From NCBI RefSeq assembly GCF_001894765.1, contig NZ_BCWV01000002.1:124001-188000 (forward strand): a stretch of 64,000 nt of DNA. Direction: 5' to 3'. The position numbers and the translations under genes are program-made. Shown piece after piece: positions 8,538 through 16,490 of this stretch. The notes beneath the pieces were generated by a model. The model worked only from the letters and a program-made list of their open reading frames with translations. It ran no database searches and was not told where the DNA came from. How positions within the stretch are numbered: position 1 is the first letter of the stretch; every line of letters begins with the position of its first letter. This DNA is from Rhodococcoides corynebacterioides NBRC 14404. GTDB lineage: Bacteria > Actinomycetota > Actinomycetes > Mycobacteriales > Mycobacteriaceae.

Positions 8538-9179
8538 ATGGTGTCCAACGCCGATCCTTCACCGGCCCCGGTGTCCACCGCCCTTCCGCCGGATCTCCTC
8601 GCGCACTTCGTGGTCAAGACCGCGCGGGCGCCCGAGATGATCGAGTGGTACCGCACGGTCCTGGGTGCGGGGGTCGTTCACGAGGACGAGCAGATCGCTT
8701 TTCTCACGTGGGACGACGAGAGTCATCGCCTCGCCCTCGTCAAGATCCCGCCGCCCGTTCGGTTCCTGTTCCCGCTGGCCCGGTTCAAGCGCAAGGTCTA
8801 CGGGGTGGACCATCTGGCGTTCACCTACCACTCGCTGGAGCGGCTGCTGCTGAACTACGAGCGGCTTGCCGGCCTCGGTATCGAGCCGGTCTGGTCCATC
8901 AACCACGGGCCCACCACCTCCCTGTATTACGAGGACCCGGACGGCATCCGCCTGGAGTTCCAGACCGAGAACTTCCCGACGGCCGAGGAGACCGCTGCCT
9001 TCTTCAGCAGCCCCGAGTTCGCCCAGAATCCGATCGGGGTCACGTTCGACCCGTCGTACCTGCTCGAGCGTCTGCGGGCCGGGGCGCCGCTCGAGTCCCT
9101 CACGCGCCGGGACGCGGGTGTCCGACCGGGTACGCGCCCGCGGGTGAACCGCCGGGCCATCACCTTCCGCACGCTGTGA
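8538..9179 (+). CDS. Single-module extradiol dioxygenase (VOC family)
   Basis: A 213-residue vicinal-oxygen-chelate enzyme. The three metal ligands expected for an extradiol dioxygenase are visible: His in LLAHFVV (about residue 21), His in YGVDHLAF (about 91) and Glu in GIRLEFQTE (about 139). YEDPDGIRLEF is a typical VOC C-terminal strand. It is half the size of the dioxygenase in the left operon, so the two are not simple duplicates. A GAGGAG ribosome site precedes the ATG. Its stop overlaps the start of the monooxygenase gene (GTGA). Confidence 0.87.
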   Translation: MVSNADPSPAPVSTALPPDLLAHFVVKTARAPEMIEWYRTVLGAGVVHEDEQIAFLTWDDESHRLALVKIPPPVRFLFPLARFKRKVYGVDHLAFTYHSLERLLLNYERLAGLGIEPVWSINHGPTTSLYYEDPDGIRLEFQTENFPTAEETAAFFSSPEFAQNPIGVTFDPSYLLERLRAGAPLESLTRRDAGVRPGTRPRVNRRAITFRTL

Positions 9180-11008
9180 GCGCCGCGGTCCCAGCGACGG
9201 AGACGGCCCACGTCGACGTTCCCGTCGTCGTCTGTGGCGCCGGTGCCACCGGTGCCACCCTGGCACTGCTGCTCGCCCGGCGCGGAATCCGCAGTGTCGT
9301 CCTCGATCGGCGTACGACACCGCTGACCCATCCCGCCGCGCACGTGATCAACGCACGGACCTTCGAGATCTGGCGGGACGTCGATCGGGCACTGTCCGAC
9401 GAGGTCTTCGCCCTGGCGCCGCCGATCGAGGAGGTCAACCTGATCCGGTGGCAGTCGTCGTTCGCCTCGAGCCCGATCGGGCACATCGACCTCGCGTCCC
9501 GGCCCGAACAGCTCGATCGCGTTCGGTCCCACAGCGACTACCTGGTATCCCACGTCGGGCAGCACCTCCTGATGCCGGTGCTGTGGTCGTGGCTCGACCG
9601 CGAGCCGCTCGTCGAGGTTCGCTACGGCACCTCGGTCGCCGGGATCTGCGAACGCGACGAGTCCGTCGTCGTCCACACGTCCGGAGCCGGGGGTGACGGT
9701 GCCACGCTGCAGGCCCGCTTCGCGATCGGCGCGGACGGGGCGAACAGCGCCGTCCGCGACATCGTGGGTGTCGAGATGCACGGGCCGACGCTGGCCAAGA
9801 TGGGCAGTGCATTCTTTCGCTGCGACACGCTGTACCCGGCGTCGGAGCGCCCGCTGCTCACCTGGATCTACCAGCCGAGCTTCGCCGGAGTGCTCATCGC
9901 TCACGCGGACCGTCACTACGTTCTCATGGGGACGTATCTGCATCCCGCGCAACGAATGTCGCGCGAGCCCGACGCGTACTGGCGGGACACGCTGCCCGCG
10001 GTGCTCGGGGCCGACCACGAGTACGACATCGTCTCGACCGGCACCTGGGAGATGACCACCCGGACCGCCGACACCTTCCGCCGCGGTCGAGTACTCCTGG
10101 CGGGCGATGCGGCACACCGCTTTCCGCACACCGGTGGGTACGGGCTCAACAGCGGCGTGCAGGACGCGCACAACCTCGCCTGGAAACTCGAGGCGGTGCT
10201 CTCCGGGATCGCCGAGCCGACGCTTCTGGACACCTACGAGGTCGAGCGGCGCCCGGTCGTCGACCTCTTCGCGCGGCACAGCGTCGCCAACCACTTCCAG
10301 CTCGACGACGTCACCCGACACGTGGGCGCGACCAACCGGATGTTGCAGCGGGCGACCTCCGCGATGTCGCGTCCACCGCTCGCGTGGCTGCCGGACGATC
10401 GGGCCGCCGCACTCGCGGATCGCGTCGTGGGCCTCGGTCTCGGTCGCACCCGGGTCATCGCCGGCACGGGGCGTCGTGCGGTCCGGGCGCGGGACAAGAT
10501 GGCGAGTGACATTCCGGGTCAGCTGGCGCACTTCGTCTCGACGGGGCTGGAATTCGGTTACCGCTACGGCGGACCGCTGACCGACGGCCGGGGAGGGGTG
10601 GCGAAGGACGACGGCCTCGACGACGTCGTCGAGTATCGGCCGCGCACCGATCCCGGCGGGCGACTGCCTCATTCGATCCTGCCGGCAACCGGGGAGTCGG
10701 TGCTGCGCAGCGTCGGTCGCGATCCGAACGCCCTGACCCTGGTGACGTTCGACGTCGACGCGTGGCGGGCGGCCGTCGACAAGCATCGAGACGACCTGTC
10801 GCCGCTGCGGGTCGACGTCCTGGACCTCGGTCCGGCCGCGGACACGGTGGACCTCTATCAGGTGGGCGAGCGGGGGGCCGTGCTGGTACGGGCCGATGGA
10901 CACATCGTCTGGCGGTCGAATGACGGTGCCGACGACGCCATCGAGGACGTCGTCGGCACCGTGCGCCGGTTGTGGGGGAGCTACTTCCCGCTCGATCGCC
11001 GGAGGTGA
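9176..11008 (+). CDS. FAD-dependent aromatic monooxygenase (phenol hydroxylase/TfdB class)
   Basis: A 610-residue flavin monooxygenase, longer than the one in the left operon. FAD motifs are GAGATGATLALLLARRG near residue 18, GADGANSAVR and GDAAHRFPHTGGYGLNSG, the last close to the consensus of 2,4-dichlorophenol and phenol hydroxylases. The C-terminal 150 residues form the thioredoxin-like domain, ending at IVWRSND. The GTG start at 9176 overlaps the dioxygenase stop (GTGA); open frame further upstream is antisense-type shadow within the dioxygenase. It presumably makes the catechol used by the dioxygenase upstream. Confidence 0.9.
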   Translation: MSAAVPATETAHVDVPVVVCGAGATGATLALLLARRGIRSVVLDRRTTPLTHPAAHVINARTFEIWRDVDRALSDEVFALAPPIEEVNLIRWQSSFASSPIGHIDLASRPEQLDRVRSHSDYLVSHVGQHLLMPVLWSWLDREPLVEVRYGTSVAGICERDESVVVHTSGAGGDGATLQARFAIGADGANSAVRDIVGVEMHGPTLAKMGSAFFRCDTLYPASERPLLTWIYQPSFAGVLIAHADRHYVLMGTYLHPAQRMSREPDAYWRDTLPAVLGADHEYDIVSTGTWEMTTRTADTFRRGRVLLAGDAAHRFPHTGGYGLNSGVQDAHNLAWKLEAVLSGIAEPTLLDTYEVERRPVVDLFARHSVANHFQLDDVTRHVGATNRMLQRATSAMSRPPLAWLPDDRAAALADRVVGLGLGRTRVIAGTGRRAVRARDKMASDIPGQLAHFVSTGLEFGYRYGGPLTDGRGGVAKDDGLDDVVEYRPRTDPGGRLPHSILPATGESVLRSVGRDPNALTLVTFDVDAWRAAVDKHRDDLSPLRVDVLDLGPAADTVDLYQVGERGAVLVRADGHIVWRSNDGADDAIEDVVGTVRRLWGSYFPLDRRR

Positions 11009-11033
11009 TCGGCTCGCCGCACCGGCTGCGGGG

Positions 11034-12161
11034 TCACCCGACCAGCGCGGGAACCGCCGGTGCGACGAACAGGTCGGCGGTGGCGATCCGCCGCACCGCG
11101 CGGTGGAGCGTCACGCTCTGCAGGATGCCGTGCTCGTCCACCGCGTAGTCGACGTGGAGAACGCCGGCGTCGGTGCCGATGCGCAGCGACCCGGGCCACC
11201 CGACGCGTGCGCGCGCGGCGACGACGCTGCCCCGGACGGTGGCCGCGGCGGCCACGGCGACCGCCGAGGTCAGTCCGATGGCCGGGTGGGGCGCCATCAT
11301 CGAGAGCATGCGCACCGACACGTCGTAGTCGTCCGCGGGGACGAGATCGCCGGTGGCAGTGCGGTAGTCGACCGGGGGTCCCACCACGCCGACCTTCGGT
11401 ACGGCGTGCGTGATCGGATCGTTCGGTCCGACGAGTCCCATCGCCAGGGCGGCCTGTCGGCGGAGCTCGATGAGCCGCGGCACGGAGGCCCCCAGGTCGG
11501 CGACGCTCTCCGCTCCGGTGAGACCGAGGTCCGCAGCGTCGAAGAACGCCGCAGGTGCGCCGGCGCTGACGAAGGTCCCGGAGTACACCGAGTCGCCGAG
11601 CGTCACGCGGTCGACGGGCTGACCGGTCGGGAGCAGCGTGACCCGGTCCGTCGCCAGATCGGTGAAGGTCAGACCGACCGGCACGCCCAGCGCGGTGGTG
11701 CCGGGGACCGCGGCGGTGCCTTCGGAGGGAACGTGGCCTCCGGGCGTCGGGATCTCCGCTTGGAGCACGGCGCCGGTGTTGCGGTTACGCATGCGCACCA
11801 CGGTCGTCGTGTCGTCCACGGCGACGAGGCCGGACTGCACCGCGTACAGGCCGATCGCAGTGGCGCAGTTTCCGCAGTCGCTGCCCCACTCGACGGTCGC
11901 CTCCTCGATGGCGACCTGGGCGAACAGGTAGTCCACGTCGATGCCGGGGAGGGTCGACCGTCGCACGATCGCTGCCTTGGACGTCGTCGAACTGCCGCCT
12001 CCGACGCCGTCGAGCTGACGGGGATCTCCCGACCCGAATGCGGCGGTGAGCACGGCGTCGAGTCCGACGGTGTCGTCGACGTACGGGTCGATGTCGACTG
12101 CGTTGAAGAGCCAGCACTTGCTGGTACCGCCACGCATCCAGGTGCCGCGCAGAGTGAACAT
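11034..12161 (-). CDS. PrpF-family isomerase
   Basis: A 375-residue protein of the PrpF/4-oxalomesaconate tautomerase family, which shifts double bonds in methylaconitate-like tricarboxylates. The hallmark N-terminus FTLRGTWMRGGTSKC is at residues 2-16. The two-lobed diaminopimelate-epimerase-like fold is implied by GGGSSTTSK and SDCGNCATAIG. The ATG at 12161 is chosen since the family begins just before the MRGGTSK motif; 23 more in-frame residues upstream look non-coding. No prpBCD or acnD genes lie nearby. Its neighbour is a carboxylate permease, so it may act on an imported tricarboxylate or a ring-cleavage acid. Confidence 0.87.
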   Translation of the reverse strand: MFTLRGTWMRGGTSKCWLFNAVDIDPYVDDTVGLDAVLTAAFGSGDPRQLDGVGGGSSTTSKAAIVRRSTLPGIDVDYLFAQVAIEEATVEWGSDCGNCATAIGLYAVQSGLVAVDDTTTVVRMRNRNTGAVLQAEIPTPGGHVPSEGTAAVPGTTALGVPVGLTFTDLATDRVTLLPTGQPVDRVTLGDSVYSGTFVSAGAPAAFFDAADLGLTGAESVADLGASVPRLIELRRQAALAMGLVGPNDPITHAVPKVGVVGPPVDYRTATGDLVPADDYDVSVRMLSMMAPHPAIGLTSAVAVAAAATVRGSVVAARARVGWPGSLRIGTDAGVLHVDYAVDEHGILQSVTLHRAVRRIATADLFVAPAVPALVG

Positions 12162-12261
12162 CGGAAGGGCCTTTCGATCGGGGGTGATGTCTCCAGGTTC
12201 GGCGTACGAACCGTCAAGGACAATCGACATTTGCTGGAGGGGTGTTCAGCAGTACTTAAGG

Positions 12262-13623
12262 TCAGAGCATCTCGGGGACGACCACCAGCAGCAGCCAGCA
12301 CAGTGCCGGCGCGACGGCGACGACGATGCCCGCGTTGAGCAGCAGCTGGCGGTAGAAGCGGGGCCGCTCGATGTTCTGGGCGTTCGCCAGAACCAGGGCG
12401 CCGTTGGTGGAGAAGGGCGAGACGTCCACGACGGTGGCGGAGATGGCGAGGGCGGCGACGACACCGACCACGGGAAGGGCGCCGGTTCCGAGCAGGGGCA
12501 TCGCGAGGGGGATCACGGCGGCGAGGAGAGCCGTGGAGGACGCGAACGCCGAGGTCACGCCGATGACGTAGCAGAGAACGATGGCGACGACGATCGGTGC
12601 GCCGATGGTGATGGCCATTTCGGCGAGGTGATCGATGGTGCCCATTTCCTGCAGGATCGAGATGTAGGTGACCATGCCCGCGACCAGCAGGACAGTCGAC
12701 CAGCTGATGTCGGCGATGGCTTCGCTCTGCTTGCTCAGGTCCGTGAAGGCCAGGACTGCGCCGGCGGCGATGGCGACGAAGCTGATGGGCAGATGCAGCA
12801 CGAGGACGAGGACCAGCAGTGCGCCGATGAGGAACAGGGTGAGTTTCTGGACGCGGGTGACGGGCTCGGGCGCCGTGCGGACCGGGGTGACCTGGCGGGT
12901 GAGCAGTGCCGTCGTGCTGCCGGCTCCGGACGGGGATCCGGCGGGGCCGCCGTTGCCGCGGGGAGTGCGGGGCGAGCCGGTGGAGCCGGAGCCGGTAGCG
13001 GAGAACTCCAGTCCGCGGGTGCGAGCGAGCGCCGCGTAGCCGACCACGGTGAGCACGGAGAGCAGGGTGTTGATGCCGTAGCTGCAGAGGAACAAGGTCC
13101 AGGGCGCGAGCGACAGTCCGTTGGATTCGACGATGTCGCGCACCAGGACGCCGGAGACGGAGATGGGGGAGAACGCGCCGGCGTGGGCACCGTTGATGAC
13201 CATGATGCCCATGACGAGGGGGCTCATGTTGGTGCGCGCTGCGAAGGCCATGGCGGCCGGAACGATCAGCGCGACCGCGGCCGGGCTGAACGTGCCCAGT
13301 GCCGTCAGGACCGACGCGGTGAAGAAGAAGACCCAGGGAACCACGGTCACCCGGCCGTTCACGGCGCGAATGCAGCTGTTGACCAGGAGGTCGATCGTGC
13401 CGTTCTTCTTGGCCATGCCGAAGAAGTAGGTGACACCGACGATGGTGAGGACGATCGAGCTGGGGAACTCGGCCAGGATCTCCTTGTCGTCGTAGCCGAG
13501 AGCGAAGAAGCCGACGACGAAGGCGCCGATGAAGCCGAGGATGCCGATGTTGATCGGGAAGAACGTCGCAATGGCGAACATCGCCACGAGGGCGATGAGG
13601 GGGAGTACTTCGATCGAGGTCAT
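12262..13623 (-). CDS. MatC/SLC13-type dicarboxylate permease
   Basis: A 453-residue integral membrane carrier with about 11-12 hydrophobic segments. It resembles the ion-transporter superfamily members with a MatC N-terminal domain (malonate/C4-dicarboxylate carriers). Visible features are the N-terminal helix pair (1-45), NGAHAGAFSPISVSG at about 145-159 in the first half, and AFASSTALLAAVIPLAMP in the second half, the paired discontinuous regions of this fold. A roughly 35-residue Gly/Ser/Pro-rich linker separates the halves near residue 215-250. It is upstream of, and probably co-transcribed with, the PrpF-like gene. A GGAG site lies before the ATG. Confidence 0.87.
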   Translation of the reverse strand: MTSIEVLPLIALVAMFAIATFFPINIGILGFIGAFVVGFFALGYDDKEILAEFPSSIVLTIVGVTYFFGMAKKNGTIDLLVNSCIRAVNGRVTVVPWVFFFTASVLTALGTFSPAAVALIVPAAMAFAARTNMSPLVMGIMVINGAHAGAFSPISVSGVLVRDIVESNGLSLAPWTLFLCSYGINTLLSVLTVVGYAALARTRGLEFSATGSGSTGSPRTPRGNGGPAGSPSGAGSTTALLTRQVTPVRTAPEPVTRVQKLTLFLIGALLVLVLVLHLPISFVAIAAGAVLAFTDLSKQSEAIADISWSTVLLVAGMVTYISILQEMGTIDHLAEMAITIGAPIVVAIVLCYVIGVTSAFASSTALLAAVIPLAMPLLGTGALPVVGVVAALAISATVVDVSPFSTNGALVLANAQNIERPRFYRQLLLNAGIVVAVAPALCWLLLVVVPEML

Positions 13624-13728
13624 GAGGTGTCTCCAGTGAGGGCGGTGAGGACCACACCCGGTGGCGGGAGGTCGTGCAGATCACAGTATGACCGGCACCA
13701 CTTCAGCACAATGTGCGTTTGCTACTGT

Positions 13729-13751
13729 TCCCTTCAGCTGAGCTGAAGGGA
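13729..13751. promoter_or_regulatory. 23-bp perfect palindrome over the LysR gene ribosome site
   Basis: The arms TCCCTTCAGCT and AGCTGAAGGGA pair perfectly around one central G. The right arm contains the ribosome site AAGGGA, two bases before the LysR ATG. A -10 candidate TACTGT at 13723-13728 puts the transcription start inside the left arm. It could be a LysR autoregulatory operator (it holds a T-N11-A core), or an mRNA hairpin that hides the ribosome site. Confidence 0.6.
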
Positions 13752-13753
13752 GC

Positions 13754-14689
13754 ATGGTCGTGCAGCAACCGTTCGACGTCATCACGCTGTTTCTCCTCCT
13801 CGACATCGCGGAGGCAGGGTCGCTCACCGGCGGCGCCGAGCGCGCCAACATGACCCCGTCCGCGGCGTCGCAACGCATCTCCAAGCTCGAGAGCAGCATT
13901 CGGCAACCCGTGCTCACCCGCCTCCCACGCGGGGTGGAACTGACGGAGGCCGGCGAGTTGCTGACGAGTCGTGCGCGCCTCTTCCGTCGCGAGATGCGTG
14001 CCGCCCACGGCGACCTCGAGGCCCTGCGCGGCCTTCGTCACGGGTCCGTCCGACTCGGGTCGTTCCCGACCGTCAGTGCGTCCTTGCTGTCCGACGCGCT
14101 GAAGGACTATCACTCCCGCTGGCCGGGCGTCGACGTCCACGTCCGGTCGGCGGTGCGTCCGCAACTGCTGGAGATGCTGCACTCGAGCGAGGTGGACCTG
14201 GCCCTCCTCTGGAGTTACGCATGGACCGAGGAAGCCGAGCGCTCTCTGTCGCTCGAGACCTTGATGGTGGACGACACGGTGCTGCTGCTGCCGGTCGACG
14301 ACGACCGTGCCGGTGACGACGTCGTGCTCGCCGGGCTCCGTCACGACAAGTGGATCATCCGCAGCAACGACCATCCCGCCGGTGAGGCGTTGTATCGCAG
14401 TTGTCGGACGGCCGGATTCGAGCCGGACGTCGTCTACGAGGCGCACGACTACCAGGAGATCGAGGCCATGGTGGCCGCCGGAGTCGGTATCGCGATGGTG
14501 CCGCGGTTGGCTGTCACTCACCACCGCCCCGACGTCCGGACCGCGACCTTCGCCGCGCGCGACCAGGTGCCGACCCGGGTCATCCACATCGCCTCGCTGG
14601 CGCGTCGGCAGTACACCCCCGCCATGTACGCGATCTCGCGTGCACTGCGGGGAGCGGCGGATCGGTTGGCGCCACCGCCGCGAGCGTGA
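13754..14689 (+). CDS. LysR-family regulator
   Basis: A 311-residue LysR-type regulator. The winged helix-turn-helix occupies residues 8-65 (AEAGSLTGGAERANMTPSAA, SKLE), followed by a periplasmic-binding-protein-like effector domain. It is divergent from the MatC-type permease and PrpF-like isomerase, so it most likely controls those genes in response to a carboxylate inducer. Its translation start is overlapped by a 23-bp palindrome, which suggests autoregulation. Confidence 0.9.
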   Translation: MVVQQPFDVITLFLLLDIAEAGSLTGGAERANMTPSAASQRISKLESSIRQPVLTRLPRGVELTEAGELLTSRARLFRREMRAAHGDLEALRGLRHGSVRLGSFPTVSASLLSDALKDYHSRWPGVDVHVRSAVRPQLLEMLHSSEVDLALLWSYAWTEEAERSLSLETLMVDDTVLLLPVDDDRAGDDVVLAGLRHDKWIIRSNDHPAGEALYRSCRTAGFEPDVVYEAHDYQEIEAMVAAGVGIAMVPRLAVTHHRPDVRTATFAARDQVPTRVIHIASLARRQYTPAMYAISRALRGAADRLAPPPRA

Positions 14690-14742
14690 CGCGGGGTGGA
14701 GGGAGTGTGCCTGGTCGGTGTGACCGTGCTGGAATACCTGCG

Positions 14743-15477
14743 TCAGGCCCCGAGCCCTGCCCCGGCGCGGGTGATGACGATCCGCGACACCACCGCCCGA
14801 GGGGACAGGCGGAGGACGCCGTCGATCAGTTCGACCAGGTCGTTCACCGCGATCATGGTGTCGGGCGGGATGCGGTCGGCAATCCAGGCACTCATGTCGG
14901 TGTCGACGTAACCGGGGGCGAGGGCGGTGCCGGTGATGCCGGAGCCGCTCTCCTCGGCGTTCAGGGTGTCGATCAGCGACAGCAGCGCGGCCTTCGTGGC
15001 CCCGTACGCGGCGAGTCCGGCCTCGGGGTAGACCCCGGCGAGCGAGGCCAGGGCGATCACCTTCGCGCCACGAGCGGGATCTGCCTCGGCTGCGCTGCGC
15101 AGCAACGGCATCGACGCCTGCAGGATGCGGAACGGAGCGCGCAGGTTCACCTCGACCGTCTTGTCGAACCGCGCGGTCGAGTACGACTCGATCGGGCCCG
15201 CTGTCCCGACGCCCGCATTGAGGACGAGAGCGTCCATGGTGGGGGACACGTGCGCGAACTCGCGAACCAGAACGTCGGCAACATTGGGATCGGCCATGTC
15301 GCAGGCCACGGTGCGGACCTCGGTGGCGCCGTCACCGCGGACGGTGTCCGCCGCGTCGTCGAGCGTGTCCTGGTGGCGCCCGGTGAGCAGCACCGACCAG
15401 CCCTGCGACGCCAGCCGGCGCGCGACGGCCAGGCCGATGCCTCGCGATCCGCCGGTGACCAGCGCAGCGCGCGTCAT
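14743..15477 (-). CDS. Short-chain dehydrogenase/reductase
   Basis: A 244-residue classical SDR. It has the cofactor motif TGGSRGIG (8-15), NAG at about 86-88, and the catalytic YGATK at about 157-161 following the serine in ALASLAG. A basic residue after the first strand suggests NADP(H). The ATG overlaps the upstream phosphotransferase stop (ATGA), which places it third in the acyl-CoA dehydrogenase operon. It probably oxidises or reduces a hydroxy/keto intermediate of acyl-CoA breakdown; the exact step is unknown. Confidence 0.88.
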   Translation of the reverse strand: MTRAALVTGGSRGIGLAVARRLASQGWSVLLTGRHQDTLDDAADTVRGDGATEVRTVACDMADPNVADVLVREFAHVSPTMDALVLNAGVGTAGPIESYSTARFDKTVEVNLRAPFRILQASMPLLRSAAEADPARGAKVIALASLAGVYPEAGLAAYGATKAALLSLIDTLNAEESGSGITGTALAPGYVDTDMSAWIADRIPPDTMIAVNDLVELIDGVLRLSPRAVVSRIVITRAGAGLGA

Positions 15478-16490
15478 CGCGACACCCCGGTCAGCGCCTG
15501 CAGCCCCGCGGCGGCGAACTCGGCCGTGGCCTCGGCTGCGGCCGTGGCGGAATCGTCGGTCCCGCCGTCGGCGAGCGCGCGGTGCGTGATGCCCTCGGCG
15601 ATGACGGCGATCTTGAAGTTCGCCAGCGCCAGGTAGAACGGCCAGTCGCCGAGGTCCCGACCGGAGAAGGTGGCGTACTCCTCGGCGAGAGCATCGGCGG
15701 ACGGGTAGCGCGACGACGTCCAGGCGGCGGCCGGAACACCGAGCACGGTGTCGAAGATCGGCCGACGGTACGCGCAGAGAAGGGCGACGTCGGTGATCGG
15801 GTCACCGAGCGTGGACATCTCCCAGTCGACCACCGCGGCAACGCGACCGGCGTCCGACGTGTCCAGAATGACGTTGTCGACACGGAAGTCGCCGTGCACG
15901 ATCGCGGCGTCGGACCGCATCGGCACCGTCTCGGCCAGCACTGCCTGCAGTCGGTCGATGTCGGCCAGGTCGCGGGTCTTCACCCGCTGCCACTGCCGAC
16001 CCCACGTGGCCACCTGGCGGGCGACGAATCCGTCGGGACGCCCGAACTCGCTCAGTCCGATGGCTCGATGGTCGACGGCGTGGAGGGCCGCCAGAACGCG
16101 CACGAGTTCGGTCGCGTTGGCGGCGACCTCGGCGTCGGTGAGGGTGCGTAGGTCGTCTGCCGTCCGCACCACGCGGCCGGGGACGAACTCGACGACGGTC
16201 ATCGGCGCGCCGAGCACCCGGCCGTCCGGATCGAACGCGACGGTGGCGGCGACGGGGACGTCCGTCGACTGCACTGCGCTGGTGACCGCCCACTCTCGGG
16301 CCATGTCGTGCGCGGACGGGGTGAGACCGCTGGTCGGCGGCCTCCGCACGATCCAGGACGACTCGTCGTCGTCCACGCGATAGGTCAGATTGGATCGTCC
16401 ACCGCTGATGCGGTCGACACGAAGCTCGCCCGCGACGGTGATCCCGTTGTCGCGCAGGAACTCGGCCAGTGCGGCGGTGTCGAGGGTCAC
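15474..16490 (-). CDS. Aminoglycoside-phosphotransferase-like kinase (ACAD10/11 partner type)
   Basis: A 338-residue protein of the APH/choline-kinase fold. Catalytic motifs are VHGDFRVDNVI (about residues 195-205) and the metal-binding VVDWEMSTLGDP (about 215-226). Proteins of this family next to acyl-CoA dehydrogenases correspond to the kinase domain of mammalian ACAD10/ACAD11, which phosphorylates 4-hydroxyacyl-CoAs before dehydration. That is the likely role here, not drug resistance. The start is GTG 16490, overlapping the dehydrogenase stop as GTGA; the downstream SDR overlaps its own stop. Confidence 0.87.
   Translation of the reverse strand: MTLDTAALAEFLRDNGITVAGELRVDRISGGRSNLTYRVDDDESSWIVRRPPTSGLTPSAHDMAREWAVTSAVQSTDVPVAATVAFDPDGRVLGAPMTVVEFVPGRVVRTADDLRTLTDAEVAANATELVRVLAALHAVDHRAIGLSEFGRPDGFVARQVATWGRQWQRVKTRDLADIDRLQAVLAETVPMRSDAAIVHGDFRVDNVILDTSDAGRVAAVVDWEMSTLGDPITDVALLCAYRRPIFDTVLGVPAAAWTSSRYPSADALAEEYATFSGRDLGDWPFYLALANFKIAVIAEGITHRALADGGTDDSATAAAEATAEFAAAGLQALTGVSR

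Noticed and set aside
8927-10903. 658-codon open frame on the minus strand
   Set aside because: It is fully antisense to the dioxygenase and flavin monooxygenase, which carry intact catalytic motifs. No recognisable domain is present.
12046-13746. 566-codon plus-strand frame very rich in Asp, Glu and Gly
   Set aside because: It is antisense to the PrpF-like gene and the MatC-type permease; its acidic, repetitive composition is the mirror of hydrophobic codons.
15474-16490. APH-fold protein as an antibiotic resistance kinase
   Set aside because: Its coupling to an ACAD11-like dehydrogenase and an SDR fits acyl-CoA metabolism much better.
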